From assembly GCA_030015575.1 (NCBI GenBank), contig CM057338.1, positions 135,557,546-135,621,545 of the forward strand: DNA of 64,000 nt, given 5' to 3'. Below, in pieces: positions 20,512-32,973 of the stretch. A program made the position numbers and the translations under genes. Source of the stretch: Agapanthus africanus (lineage: Eukaryota > Streptophyta > Magnoliopsida > Asparagales > Amaryllidaceae). How positions within the stretch are numbered: position 1 is the stretch's first letter; each line of letters starts with the position of its first letter. Under the pieces are notes generated by a model. It was not told where the DNA came from. It saw only the letters and a list, made by a program, of their open reading frames with translations, and made no database searches.

Positions 20512-21189
20512 ATTTAGGTTAATCAGGTTTGGTTCTTTTGTTATTGGGTATTGAATCTAATACGCTAACCAGAAAACCCGTGATTAGGAACATATCTTGC
20601 CATATTATTATCAAGATTCTTTAATCTTATCTTTCTCTTGACCCTTTACCTTGACGATATGCAAGTGACTTTGCATCTCGGCTTAGAATCCTTTTGGTTC
20701 CTTATTGTTTCTCCCTCCCTGTTCCTTCGATTTTGATACTAGAATTTGGACGACTTGAATGGAGTTATATGATTGTAACTATATACCATGGCATGGTTTC
20801 GATGCGGTACTCTATTTAAGTAACTTGGAGTCCTATTCTTGCTTCCTTTCTTTGAATTATGGTCGTTATATTACCTTATTTCTCTCGGTTGCTTTGCTTA
20901 CCGGTTTATGTTATCGCAAGCTTGAATCCAACAACCGTGTTGTATCTTTCCCCTTATCCCGTAGTTGTCTATTTGGTTGTGTTTCGAAGAACAAGGAGAA
21001 GTGCAGGAGAAGCTTTGATTGCAGTAGTACCGACCACTTCATGACAGTTCAGATGCAGGATGTTTTTGAGGAGTTCCGATAAACCCGCCGCAGATTATCA
21101 GAGTAGCATAGTGGAAGAGTCATGGGATAATAACCTACAAGTCTTAGAACAATTTGCAAACAAGTTGCAGATGAAGCGCTGATAGTAGT
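20512..21189 (+). pseudogene. Leader and collapsed gag-protease region of chromovirus B
   Basis: Only ~680 bp separate the PBS from RT, where a chromovirus normally has about 2 kb of gag and protease. No CCHC knuckle or protease D-S/T-G motif is visible. Short frames such as 20759-21082 have no family signature. The region has been deleted or scrambled. Confidence 0.6.
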
Positions 21190-23887
21190 TCGAGAGTTTA
21201 TGGACGTGTTCGAAGACATCTCGGGTTTACCACCAAAACGAGATGTGGAGTTCACGATCGACCTTATTCCTGAAGCAGCGCCAATCTCAAAGGTGTATTA
21301 TCCAATGGCACCAGTGAAGTTAGAAGAAGTTAAGAAGCAAGTTGCCGAATTGCTAGAGAAGGGTTGGATTCGCAGCAACAATTCATCTTGGGGAGCTCTA
21401 GTTCTTCTAGTTAAGAAGAAGGATTGCACGGGTAGGATGTGCATCGATTATCGAGAATTAAACCGGGTGACTATTAAGAACAAGTACCTGATCCCTCCAT
21501 CGGCGAATTATTCGAGTAACTCAGTGGCGCGAAGGTATTCTCGAAGTTGGATTTACGATCCGGATATCTTCAGCTTCGAGTAAAATCAGAAGATATTTGC
21601 AAAACTGCGTTTCGAACTCAATATGGGTATTTCGAGTACTTAGTGATGCCATTTGGAGTCACGAATGCATTGGCGATATTCATAGACTTGATGAACCGAA
21701 TCTTCTCACCGTTCTTGGACTAGTTTATAGTAGGTGTTTATCGATGATATTCTGGTGTATTCGAGGAGCCAAGAAGAGCATGCAGAACACTTGAAGATCG
21801 CACTGCAAACGTTGAGGCAAGAAAAAATATATGCGAAGATGAGCAAGTGTGAGTTTTGGCTTAAAGAAGTGAAGTTTTTGGGGCATGTCATATCCGGACA
21901 TGGAATCGCCGTTGATCTTGAAAAGATTGCAGCAGTTCATGATTGGCCGATTCCGAAGAACGTAGCGGAGATCAAAAGTTTTCTTGGGCTTGCTGGATAT
22001 TATAGAAGGTTAGTGGAGAATTTCGCTCGTCTAGCTGAACCATTGACCAAGCTAACACGAAAGGAGGTATCGTTCGTATGGATGGATAGATATGTATCAT
22101 CTTTTGAAGCGTTGAAGCAAAGATTGACCGCCGCTCTTATCTTGATAGTGCCAGACAGTTTTGGAGGGTTGGTTATTCACAGCGACGCATCTGGGAAAGG
22201 CTTGGGATGCGTTCTTATGCGGCATAGGAAGGTTATAGCCTACGCATCGAGACAGTTGAAGACCCATGAAAAGAACTACCCAACTCATGATTTGGAGCTA
22301 GCAGCAGTGATTTTCGCTTTAAAGATTTGGAGACACTACTTATTGGCGAAAGGGTCGAAGTATTCACCGATCACAAAAGTATAAAGTACATGTTTACGCA
22401 GAAAGAGCTCAACATGAGGCAGCGTAGATGGTTAGAGCTGATGGCTGACTATCATCTCGATCTAAAATACCATCCGGGAAAAGTTAATGTGGTGCCGGAT
22501 GCGCTTAGTCGGTTGCCAGCAATACGGTAGTTGATTGCACAGAAGGAGATTATCGATGATTTCCAGATATTCGAGTTGGAGATCGTGTTACCGCATTCTT
22601 CAGGACAGTTGATGCAGATGCAAGTACAGTCATCCTTGATCGATAATATTAAAGCAGCGTAATCGCACGATCTAAGGTTATAGAAGTTTCGAGAACAGGT
22701 AGAAGCAGGACTTCGAACGGACTTGTTGATTCATGAAGATGGTTCGTTACGTTATGTGAGCCATTTATGTGTGCCGAAAGAGACATTCGTGAAGAAGTTA
22801 TGAAGGAGGCGCACAGCTTCGCATATTCCGTACATTCAGGAAGCACGAAGATGTACCGTGACTTACGACAGCATTTCTGGCAGGAAGGCATGAAAAGGGT
22901 GATTGCCCGCTTTGTAGTGAAGTGCTTGGTGTGTCTGCAAGTTAAGGCTGAATATCATCGAGTAGTTGATTTATTGCAACCATTTCCGATTCCTCAGTAG
23001 AAGTGGAAACATATAACCATGGATTTTGAGACAGCTTTACTGTGGAGTCCGAAGGGCAATAATGCAGTTTGGGTGATTGTTGATCGATTGACCAAGGCAA
23101 CTCATTTCATACCATTTAGAGTTGGTCAGTCGACGGAAGCGTTAGCAGAACGATACCTACAGGAGATTGTGAGGTTGCACGGAGTACCCATGAGCATCAT
23201 TTCCGATCGTAATACCCGATTCTTGTTGCACTTCTGGAGGAGTTTACAGGAAAGTTTGGGAACTCGATTGAAGTTTAGCATTGCTTATCATCCTCAGACA
23301 GATGGCTAGTCAGAAAGATCGATCCAAACTCTTGAAGATATGTTGAGAGCATGCATGTTAGACTTCAAGGGTTCATGCGAGGATCATCTACACTTGGTGG
23401 AGTCTTCGTATAATAACAGCTTTTAGGTGACTATCCAGATGGCTATATTCATTATATGGTCGCAAGTGTTGCTTACCCATCTGTTGGAACGATGTTGGAG
23501 AATAAAGATTATTGGGATCTGATATTATCATGCAAATCGTGAAGAAAGTTAATACATCCGAAATCATATGAAGGTAGCACAAGATCGACAGAAAAGTTAG
23601 GCCGATACAGCAAGAAGATCTCTGGAGTTCGCTGTTGGTGATCTTATGTTCTTGGAGATATCACCGACTAGAGGAGTGATTCATTTTGGGAGTCGAGGCA
23701 AGCCTAGTCCTCGATTCGTAGGGCCTTTCGATATTATCGAGCGCATTGGAGAAGTAACCTATCGATTGGCTTTACCACCATCCTTGGCGAGTGTTCATGA
23801 CTTGTTTCATATATCTCAACTCCGTATGTATGTTCGAGATGAGACACACGTACTAGATCATTCAGAGCTAACAGTAACGGAGGACTT
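21190..23887 (+). pseudogene. pol: Chromovirus pol: RT, RNase H, integrase (broken)
   Basis: RT begins with [19 protein letters not shown] and [19 protein letters not shown] in one frame (21200-21583), shifts, and continues with [19 protein letters not shown] (from 21734), which keeps the IDD active site. RNase H follows ([15 protein letters not shown], then [16 protein letters not shown]). The integrase zinc region (22767-23000) has the H-H-C-C pattern ending CLVC. The core keeps MDF, SDRNTRF and HPQTDG but has a TAG after DG. The C-terminal GPF module (PRFVGPFDIIERIG, HDLFHISQLR) lies at 23700-23830. At least three frameshifts and several stops are present, many of the TGG/CAG to TAG type expected from methyl-C decay. 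The copia insertion cuts it at 23887. Confidence 0.9.
23883..23887. repeat. Target-site duplication GACTT (left) of outer copia
   Basis: GACTT at 23883-23887 recurs at 44221-44225, where the chromovirus reading resumes. Confidence 0.95.
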
Positions 23888-24978
23888 TGTTAGTGTATAT
23901 GCCCTAGAGGCCATTACTGTATCATACTAGTTTGTATATTACTTGATGGAAGCTTGGGATATTCATAGTTGTATAGACAATCTTGCTCGAAATGGTAGTA
24001 TACTACTTGGTTTGTCTCTGCTTTAATGTGTACATGTGTTTCTTTTAGCATATCACCTATACGCATTAGTAGAGCCCTTAGGATTTTTGCTTGATTACCA
24101 GCGTTGTGATGGCAGTCACACTCGTGGGGGCTGGGTAATCTACAAGCACATCCTTATATATACGTTCCTGGTCGTGGGATTATCGAGATGGAGCATCGAT
24201 ACTCCGGTGTAGACTAGCGTATGCACTTCTCATCCCAGCAGGGGAGACGGTCTGTCCCACAGCCGTTAGTACGTCGTACTTGAGATAGTATGCGGGTGCT
24301 CGTTAGGTTAAGAGTATACTGGACAGGACTCGTCGGTAGCTGTTGGTTGGTACTATACCTATCGTCAGTTATCAGTTCCTAGGTGACATGAGTACATCTT
24401 TGTCCGCTGACTTGACACTGTCACTTCGCCTCGAGTGTGTTCCCACTGTACTTTGATTACTACTCTACCACGGCTCAAAGGAGTCGTACAAACAGGTAGT
24501 AGTTGGGTGCAGTCCTGAAGCACTTGGAGGCAGTGACGGTTAGATAGGATTCGTCTCTCCCGGTATTGGGAGTTGATATCGCGCTGTGTCTAGGAGAGCC
24601 ATTACACATTGTCGTCCCTGGCCAGAGCAAGCGAGATATACTGGTAGGTTTCCAGTGTTATCTCAGGGTGTTCTGGGCTACACTCCGACACGACTTGTAC
24701 CGCCATTAGGGGACTGACGTTTACCACCCCCCTAGGCCTGCCATGTGATATTATCAGATGAACAAACCGGACTGTACGGAGATTGTCACATACAGGCTCA
24801 GTAGGAGTTCGGATGGGTTCGCCTCATCAGTTTTCTTATCGGCATCTATCTGGGGCCCGTTATGTACAGCTAGTGCCGCTTGCGGTCTGTGGTTAAACCC
24901 ACTGCCAGCGTAGTGTCGAGCCTTTAGAGTCCCACACAGAGTGTTATTCGTCTTTGGGCAAAACAGAGTAGAGGTCGC
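23888..24978 (+). repeat. Outer copia 5' LTR, first part
   Basis: Matches 42177 to ~43250 in the 3' LTR. It ends at GTCGC, the target site of the inner copia. Confidence 0.93.
24974..24978. repeat. Target-site duplication GTCGC (left) of inner copia
   Basis: GTCGC at 24974-24978 recurs at 35161-35165, with outer LTR sequence resuming after it. Confidence 0.95.
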
Positions 24979-26184
24979 TGTTAGTGTATATGCCCTAGAG
25001 ACCATTACTATATCATACTAGCTTGTATATTACTTAATGGAAGCTTGGGATATTCAAAGTTGTATAGACAATCTTGCTCAAAATGGTAGTATGCTACTTG
25101 GTTTGTCTCTACTTCAATATGTGCATGTGTTTCTTTTAGCATATCGCTTATATACATATTAGTAGAGCCCTTAGGATCTTTGCTTGATTACCAGCGTTGT
25201 GATGGCGCTCACACTCGTGGGGGCTGGGTAATCCATAAGCACATCCTTATACTGGTCCCTAGTCGTAGGACTATCGAGACAGGGCATCGATACTCCGGAG
25301 TAGACTAGCGTATGCGCTTCTCATCCCAGCGGGGGAGACAGTCTGTCCCACAGCCGTCAGTACGTCGTGCTTGAGATAGTATGCGGGTGCTCATTAACTG
25401 GACAGGACTCGTCGGGAACTGTTGGTTGGTATTATACCTATCGTCAGTTATCAGTTCCTAGGTGACATGAGTACAGCTTAGTCCGCTGAATTGACACTGT
25501 CACTTCGCCTCGAGTGTGTTCCCACTGTAGTTAGATTACTATCCTACCACGGCTCAAAGGAGTCGTGCAAACAGGTAGTAGTTGGGTGCAGTCCCGAAGC
25601 ACTTGGAGGCAGAGACGGTTAGACAGGATTCGTCTCTCCCGGTATTGGGGGTTGACATCGCGCTGTGTCTGGGAGAGCCATTACATAAGTAGTCCCTGGC
25701 CAGGGCAAGCGAGATATACTGGTAGGTTTCCAGTGTTATCTCAGGGTGTTCTGGGCTACACTCCGACACGACTTCTACCGCTATTAGGGGACTGACGTTC
25801 ACCGCCCCCTAGGCCCGCCATGCGATATATCAGACGAACGGACCGGACTGTATGGAGATTGTTACATACAGGCTCAGTAGGAGTTCGGATGGGTTTACCT
25901 CATCGGCCTTCTTATCAACATCTACCTGGGGACCGTTACGTACAGCTAGTGCCGCTTGCGGTCTGTGGTTAAACCCACTGCCAGCGTAGTGTCGAGTCTT
26001 TAGAGTCCCACACAGAGAGTTTCCCTGCACTGAGCGAAACGTGTAGAGGCCGTATGGTTTTACGGCAGGGCTACGATCACTTACGTGCACTTGTGTGCGT
26101 ATGCTGTTCGGGCAGGCAATACTAGTAGGCTTTGGTTTAAGCCAGATCCTAGTATTGCACAGATGGATTTGATTTGTCTTCTGT

Positions 26185-26212
26185 GCATTCGCATTCTACG
26201 GAATGCGGATGC
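26185..26212 (+). other. LTR hairpin of copia family (inner)
   Basis: A 12-bp stem with one G-T pair and a TACG loop. The outer copia has a different stem at the same place (35296-35319) that is also fully paired. Confidence 0.75.
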
Positions 26213-26412
26213 GGGTGTGTATGCACAGTTTTGAGGAGCGGTGAAGGAGGAGGTGCCCCATTAGGGTTTTGGCAGTTGATTCGGCCAAAACCGTAATGTG
26301 GCACACTCATTAGGGTTTTGACAGTTCGTTTGGTCAAAACCCTTATGAGCCGGAGACATTGTTTACTAATCCTTTTAGTGATAGTTTGGTGATGGCTAAT
26401 TGCATTGATCAT

Positions 26413-26469
26413 TTGACCACTTAGACCTCTCTTGACTTTGTTGACCCGTTGACCGTGTTGACCATTGAC
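26413..26469 (+). promoter_or_regulatory. Cluster of TTGAC W-box cores in copia LTR
   Basis: TTGAC occurs at 26413, 26432, 26441, 26449, 26458 and 26465. W-boxes bind WRKY factors and mediate stress-induced transcription. The cluster recurs in the 3' LTR (about 34411-34477) and, with different spacing, in the outer LTRs (35482-35530). Confidence 0.6.
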
Positions 26470-27153
26470 CTTCAAGAGAGATCTACACTCTTCTTTCATT
26501 TTCTTTTTAATTCTTGAGTTATGATAATGGTCAATTCAATGTGCAATCAACTTTATCATGATAGGATTAGTAATGATGATTTTAGTGTATTATTGCAACC
26601 ATGGTTCATTTCATTCGGGTTAATCTTTTCATTATTCTCTTCTCATTCTCTCTCTTGAAGTGAGAAGAAAAAGAAAAGCTCCATGGTTGCTAAGTTTCTC
26701 CTTCTTCTTCCTCCTCTTGATCTCATCTTTTGATCTCATGTGTTGAGAGAAAAAGATCCCACAAATACAAACACATCCATACATCTCCTCTACATATCCT
26801 AGGGCTTCTTGACTAGCAATCTTTTTGCCCTAGTTGCCTCGGCTCGAGGTGGAGCTCAGTGTACATCTCTCGGGTGGATCGTCTTCGACTCAAGAAGGCC
26901 GCGGAGGTGCCCAAGGTCTGGATCGACGCTTGGAGCTTGGATGGACGAGCGGGACATGGGAATGATGACCCGAAGGACCGGTTCCGTGAGGTATACTTTC
27001 TACAGCATAGTAGTTAAAACCTCCAGTATTTTACTAGTTTCTTGTTTAGCCAAGATCCTTGCTTTTGAGTCCATGTTGCCTTGAGCCAAAATTATTGTTT
27101 TTCGCCGTTTCCACCTCCCCGTAAGAACCGGGGTGAGCAACGTGGACTTACAG

Positions 27154-27171
27154 TGGTATCAGAGCCTAGCT
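27154..27171 (+). promoter_or_regulatory. Primer binding site of inner copia
   Basis: TGGTATCAGAGCCTAGCT begins 1 nt after the LTR end and is of initiator tRNA-Met type. Confidence 0.9.
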
Positions 27172-29219
27172 AAACATGAACTAGTAAGTTAGCAAAGTGT
27201 TTAGAATATCGATCGGAAAAAAGTCGCAAAACACGTCTACAAAACCTCAAGTTTCTGTTGATTTTCATACTGCTCAAAAAGTGATTTAAAATATATGAAA
27301 AATCATCTCAGGGTTTTGTAAAAACACTGCAGAAAAATAACCCAGTGACTCGATCAAGCGACCGTGGTTCCGCGGCAATAACATGCTCATTGCCGCGGTT
27401 CCGCGGCCGATTTGACTCGGCAGTGGATCGGGTTTTGTGCAGTGTTTTAGTTTGGCTGTTTTGGGATTTTTAATACATGTTTTTTCTACCCAGATTTTCA
27501 AGAGAGCAAATTGACTTTTGGGGTGGTTAAAAATCCGTATTTTGATCGATATTCCGTAGACTTTGGCTAATGCATATTTTCTGTGATGTGATATATGTAT
27601 TGAACGTCCGCTAATCGCTATACGTCGATTAGTGGGGGTTATACATATCTGTAATCTGTAATGTTGATGGTTTGTGTATATGAACTCGTTGGATTGTCAC
27701 GGATGGATAGCCGGGAATGGGTGTGAGATGAGATTTTCTTTTTTTTTCATTCATTGTAAAATTTGTAAATTGATGTAATATTATTTGTTTGGCCGCACAA
27801 CCGGGTCGGGGTTGTAGCCGTCATTGTATAATTTCTTTTTACTGTTTTTGCTCCTAGGATAGACCCAAGGTGGGGTGCACAAACTACCGGGTATCTCGAA
27901 GTGCCGAGTGGCCTACTCACGGTGTTGAGGAGGGTTGCTTCGCTTCGGGTACTTGGCGGGTAGTTTGCCGCACCCGTAGGGGTCTAGGGTGGGGTTTGGC
28001 TATTCATCGCGACCGTGTAATCCGTTTTTCGTTGCAGGCTCGAACGAATCGTGGATTCCTAGTATATCTAAAGTGTTCATCTGTGATCTATAATGACTAT
28101 CATTGCTATATATCTATATATGATATCTATTTAGGTGTTGCTTATGTTTTGCGTCCGCGCTAGTCCAGCCCCCGCTCTGTCGTTAGTTAAGTAACCTAAC
28201 AGGTGATGACGGGCCTCGTGGCGAATGCGGATAGCATAAGTGTACACCATATTTTGGTTGTTTTCTGCAATGGTAGGATTAAATGATGGGACGCATTAAA
28301 AGAACTAATGCAAGAAAAATAAACCAAGTAAAAGTCGTTGGAACACTTTCAAAACCACTCGGTTCTTTTAAAAAACCAGCTTTTTATACGCGGAGCTTGA
28401 ACCACTCCTTTTAAAAGCTATCTCGTTCCATCGATTATATCAAGTTCACTACGTTCACGGTTTCGCCAAAACCATTCGTAGCTGTCCGTCATTTCGTATG
28501 AATATTCAATAGTATTCAAGCTATGTTTGTTGACCTTCGTCAAGTCTAGTGATTGGTAGCTATTGGGTGTTTATATGTAGCATAGATAGATGAATTGGTT
28601 TGGGACAGTCGTATTACCTTGTTGACCTTCGTCAAGGGTATGTACGGGTGGGTTCAAATTAACCTGGATAATGATAGGTAGAACTTGACATGTGACTTAT
28701 GATTTGTTGACCTTCGTCAAAGTCATAAGAGCATGGGGCAAAAATCCACATCGGGAGTTTCAAAAGTATTGAAACTTGCTAGCGCTGCATACCATTTGGA
28801 GTGTGATGATTCTGGTAGGATTCCTTCAGTTTTATCATGCGATGATATTTGGATCCCGATCCTACTGTGAGTATATACTACTCCTCGGAAACTTTCTCAC
28901 TTAACGATCAATGCTATAAACCAAGTAGGTGTCTAGAAAGGTGTTAGCGGGGCTACGCCCACAGGGAAAAGAGGTTACTTAATTAAGGAACTTCGCGAAA
29001 GCGTTGGAAAACCTCCCTCGAAGTACCGACACTGGTCTGGCTGAACGGTTAAGCAAGTATTGTACGGTGAGATTGATCCTGACTAATTCTTCCTTTATGG
29101 TTTGAGGGGGGATTCGAGAGACAGTGGGAGCTATACTGTTTAGGTAAATTAAAAACCAATCTAAACTTGCAAAAGCATCATGCTGAGTGTTTTCTTCTCT
29201 CTCTCTTAATTGCAGCAAC
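27172..29219 (+). other. Inner copia leader, ~2 kb untranslated
   Basis: No conserved protein frame. It holds the paired GC palindrome (27360-27408) and three copies of TTGACCTTCGTCAA (28530, 28622, 28707). A frame at 27870-28163 is shared with the outer leader, but with frameshifts. The end is a pyrimidine tract plus TTGCAG (about 29190-29216), like a 3' splice site, just before gag sequence. Confidence 0.75.
27360..27408 (+). other. Paired GC palindrome in copia leader (inner)
   Basis: GACCGTGGTTCCGCGGC at 27360 and GCCGCGGTTCCGCGGCC at 27392, about 190-255 nt after the PBS start. Both centres are TT, so pairing has a central mismatch while the arms match. Confidence 0.85.
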
Positions 29220-30411
29220 CCAGTGACCACACCTAGGTTACATCTAGATAATAATATGACTTAATCTGACTGTTATGACTGGCAAAAGTCTGTCCAGATG
29301 TCCATTGCCATGACAAGCTGGGACACCTCTTGACTGATCCAACCCCTGCCGTCACAGGTCCAGTTTTCCCTGTCACGGATATTGATATCCGTAGGACATC
29401 GGAAGAAGACTGTGCGAAAGCCAAGTGTCTCGTGTTACCTCAGTTGATGGTACATACCAGAGGCAACACGAGAAGATGGACTCAGTTTCTATCTTCCTCC
29501 ATAACAAAGATTTATATGGAGAGCAATCTCGTATCGCAAGATATGAGACTTCGAACGAATTGCTTCCAGCGAGGTTGGCTATCGGGTCATCTGTAAGGGG
29601 CAACGTCCTTATAGAGACCAGCTCTTTTGAGCTCATGGACCTGAAGACCACGTTGAAGAACGGGTCAGATGCTGACTTAGTTCAACAGTCTCTACCTACT
29701 ACCCTGAAGGAAACCAGGGAAGTAGAAAGAAAGGGAAGGGCAGAAGTTTCAGGACTGGATGTAGTAAAAGAGGGATGTTCCTATTGTAACGGGAATGAAC
29801 ATGGGCAGAAGGATTGCAGGGCATGCAAAGCCAGTAGCCAGAATTCGAAGCATGTTGTGGCTTCGGCTTCGGGTGTGTTTGTAATAGAGAACTGTATGTC
29901 AGTTAACCCTACTTCCTGGGTATTGGATACCGGATCAAGATCTCATATCTGTAATTCGTTACAGGCTCTGAGAAACCGTAGGGTTATCAGGAAAGGTGAT
30001 ATGACTCTCAGGGTTGCTAACGGAATGAGCATGTATGCTGAATCCGTAGGGGAATATCATCTAGGACTGAAAACTGGGCAGATATTGATTCTGCGTAACT
30101 GTTTTTATGTACCAGGTGCGACTTGTAATATCATATCTCTATCCTTAATTTCTAAGGAAGGATATGATTTTACTTTTGTAAGCGATGTAGTTAACATCCA
30201 CCTAAATCAAGTTCTGATTGGGTCAGGTACATTACAAAATGGAATATATATATTGAATCAAGCTCAGATCTTCAGTGTCCAGAACACACTTAAAACAAAG
30301 TCTCCGGAAACAAATCAGGCTTTCTTATGGCATTGTAGACTGGGTCACATTAATGAGACACGGTTGACAAAGTTACATAATGAGAGATACTTGAATCCGT
30401 TCGACTATTAG
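29220..30411 (+). pseudogene. Inner copia gag remnant, zinc knuckle, protease, pre-integrase
   Basis: The gag start is scrambled compared with the outer copy. The frame 29425-30411 has a shortened gag with a knuckle C-x2-C-x4-H-x4-C (residues 118, 121, 126, 131; CSYCNGNEHGQKDC). Compared with the outer copy about 45 residues before the knuckle are missing. The protease motif SWVLDTGSRSHICNSL has its D-T-G at residues 168-170. The GAG-pre-integrase motif (FLWHCRLGHINETRLTKL) follows, then a TAG where the outer copy has an open codon. Confidence 0.88.
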
Positions 30412-30438
30412 TCTTATGCCACTTGTGAATCTTGTCTC

Positions 30439-31380
30439 ATGGGAAAGATGACAAAGACTCCGTTCACTGGACACGGAGAAAGAGCAAGCGAGCTCTTGGG
30501 ACTCATACACAGTGATGTGTGTGGTCCAATGTCTACACATGCGCGAAGTGGTTATTCATACTTCATTACTTTCACAGATGATTTCTCTAGGTATGGGCAT
30601 GTCTTCTTGATGAAGCACAAATCCGAGGTCTTTGAGAAATTTCAGGAATACAAGAATGAAGTTGAAAAACAAACAGGCAAAAGTATCAAGACACTAAGAT
30701 CTGATCGAGGTGGTGAATACTTGAGTGCCGAGTTTCTAGGCTACTTAAAAAAGAATGGAATTCTCTCTCAGATTACTCCTCCATACACACCACAACACAA
30801 TGGTGCATCGGAAAGGAGGAATCGAACCCTATTGGATATGGTTCGTTCCATGATGAGTAAGGCTGAGTTGCCACGATCTTTCTGGGGTTATGCACTAGAA
30901 ACAGCTGCATATCTCTTGAACAAGGCTCCAACCAAGACTGTGCCTACCATCCCATATCAGATGTGGAGTGGGAAGAAACCCTGTCTTAAGTACCTTAAGA
31001 CATGGGGATGTCCAGCTTTTGTAAAAAAGCAGCATGCGGATAAGCTCGAGGCACGCTCAGTACTGTGTAAGTTTGTGGGATACCCAAAGAACTCCAGCGG
31101 GTATCTTTTCTATTCCGCAGAGGAACAAAAGGTTTTTGTTTCTCAGCATGCCCACTTCTTGGAAACTGAATTTTTAGAAAATCAGATAAGTGGGAGCGCA
31201 ATAGAACTGGAAGAAATTCCAGAACCACAAGTTGTTACTGAAACCTTGGTAGAACCAGAAGGTTCAGGAGAACCGGACATTCCAGTGCCACTCCGCAGGA
31301 GTAGTAGGCAGTCTCATCCGCCCGAGAGATACTACGGTTTTCTCATAGACGGGGATAGAGAGGATTGCACTATAGATTAT
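30439..31380 (+). pseudogene. Inner copia integrase
   Basis: Numbering from the ATG at 30439. The DDE triad is complete: D26 (HSDVCGP), D89 (RSDRGGEY) and E125 (NGASERR), the last two 35 residues apart. The conserved copia segment FWGYALETAAYLLNKAP follows. The frame ends at a TAG near 31390, about where RT begins; the join to RT has shifted relative to the outer copy, which reads through with a slightly longer sequence (YDEPTTFQQAIQS). Confidence 0.9.
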
Positions 31381-32959
31381 GGTGAGCCTTAGCTTCCAGC
31401 AAGCCATTCAGAGCGGTGACTCGGTAAAATGGCTGGATGCAATGCGGGCCGAGATGGAGTCTATGTACACCAACAAAGTTTGGACTTCTGACTTTGCTCC
31501 AGAAGGGTTAAAACCCGTAGGCTGCAAATGGATCTTCAGAAAGAAGATTGGTGTAGATGGGCAGGTTGAGACCTATAAAGCTAGACTTGTTGCAAAGGGT
31601 TTTCGTCAAAGACCTGGTTTGGACTATGACGAGACCTTTTCTCCAGTGGCTATGCTGAAATCTATTCGGATCCTTCTTGCCATTGCTGCCTTCCACGATT
31701 ATGAAATCTGGCATATGGACGTAAAGACGGCTTTCCTAAATGGAAATTTGGAAGAGTGCGTCTATATGGATCAGCCGGAGGGATTCATTCAGAGTGGGAG
31801 CAGCGGTAGAGTGTGCAAGTTGCTTAAGTCCATTTATGGACTTAAGCAGGAATCGCGGAGTTGGAACATCTGCTTTGATGATACTGTCAAGGAATTCAAC
31901 TTTATCAAAAACCCAGATGAACCATGCATTTACAGTAAGATTGTAGGGAGAACTGTGGTATTCCTCGTCTTGTACATGGATGGAATTCTCTTAATAGGAA
32001 ATGATATTCCTATGCTACAGTCAGTCAAAGGATTCTTGTCGCAGAGGTTCTCCATGAAGGACCTGGGCGATGCCAACTACATTCTGGGGATCCAGATCTA
32101 TCGTGATAGATCTAAGAGGATGTTGGGACTTTCACAGTCAAGGTACATCGACACTATACTGAAAAGATTCAGTATGGAAGATTCCAAGCGCGGTAATTTA
32201 CTGGCTTGTCACGGGATCACCCTCTCCAAAGAGATGTCTCCCAAGACTGATTTGGAAAGGGATCGCATGTCTACTATACCCTACGCTTCTGCAGTAGGCT
32301 CTATAATGTATGCGATGTTATGTACCAGACCAGATGTAGCATACGTATTGAGCGTTGTAAGCCGGTATCAGTCAAACCCAGGGGAGAAACACTGGATAGC
32401 GGTAAAGAACATTCTCAAGTACCTGAGAAGGACTAAGGAGATGTTCTTGGTATATGGCGGAAAAGACCTCCAGCTCGAGGCCTTTGCTGACTCCAGCTAC
32501 CAGAGTGACAAGGATGACTCCAAATCCATGTCGGGTTATGTCTTTACCCTCAATGGAGGGGCGGTTTGCTGGAAGAGTTCCAAGCAGGAGACCGTTGCAG
32601 ACTCAACTATGGAAGCGGAGTACATAGCTGCTTGCGATGCTGCAAAGGAAGCTGTCTGGATGAAGAAGTTCCTCACGGAGCTTCAGGTGGTTCCTACCAT
32701 TGTTGATCCAATACCGCTGTATTGCGACAACAACGGTGCTATAGCTTTAGTGAAGGAACCCAGGTCCCATCAGAAGTCCAGGCACATTTTGAGGTGGTAC
32801 CACCTGATCAGGAAGATCGTAGATCGCCGGGAGATCGAGGTGAAGAGAGTAAATACGGAGAACAACACTGCAGATCCACTCACGAAGGCCCTACCCCAGA
32901 CTCAGTTCGAGCAGCTGATCGAGATGATAGGTCTTCGATACGCCAGTACATGGCCTTAG
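31381..32959 (+). pseudogene. Inner copia reverse transcriptase and RNase H, altered active site
   Basis: The frame covers the complete copia RT-RNase H: CKWIFRKKIGVDGQVETYKARLVAKGF, MDVKTAFLNGNLEE, LKSIYGLKQ, then the active site reads YMDGILLIGND where the family has YVDD. Loss of the second aspartate should abolish polymerase activity. RNase H motifs are present (AFADSSYQSDKDD, TMEAEYIAACDA, HILRWYHLIR). It ends with a TAG directly before the PPT and 3' LTR, the usual copia layout. Confidence 0.92.
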
Positions 32960-32960
32960 T

Positions 32961-32973
32961 GCAAGTGGGAGAT
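32961..32973 (+). promoter_or_regulatory. PPT of inner copia
   Basis: GCAAGTGGGAGAT lies directly before the TGTTAG of the 3' LTR. The outer element has CAAGTGAGAGAT in the same place. Confidence 0.85.

Larger units (their letters stand above)
24979..27152 (+). repeat. Inner copia 5' LTR
   Basis: TGTTAGTG to GGACTTACA. It has a strong hairpin at 26185-26212 (GCATTCGCATTC-TACG-GAATGCGGATGC) and a cluster of six TTGAC W-box cores at 26413-26469. A C/T-rich tract lies at 26630-26720, followed by a short ORF-like stretch 26809-27084 shared with the 3' LTR but without a known domain. Confidence 0.93.

Noticed and set aside
27870-28163. Conserved small ORF in both copia leaders (also 36853-37161)
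   Set aside because: Only about the first 45 codons agree; later parts are in different frames, so the similarity follows from homologous leader DNA and not from a kept protein.
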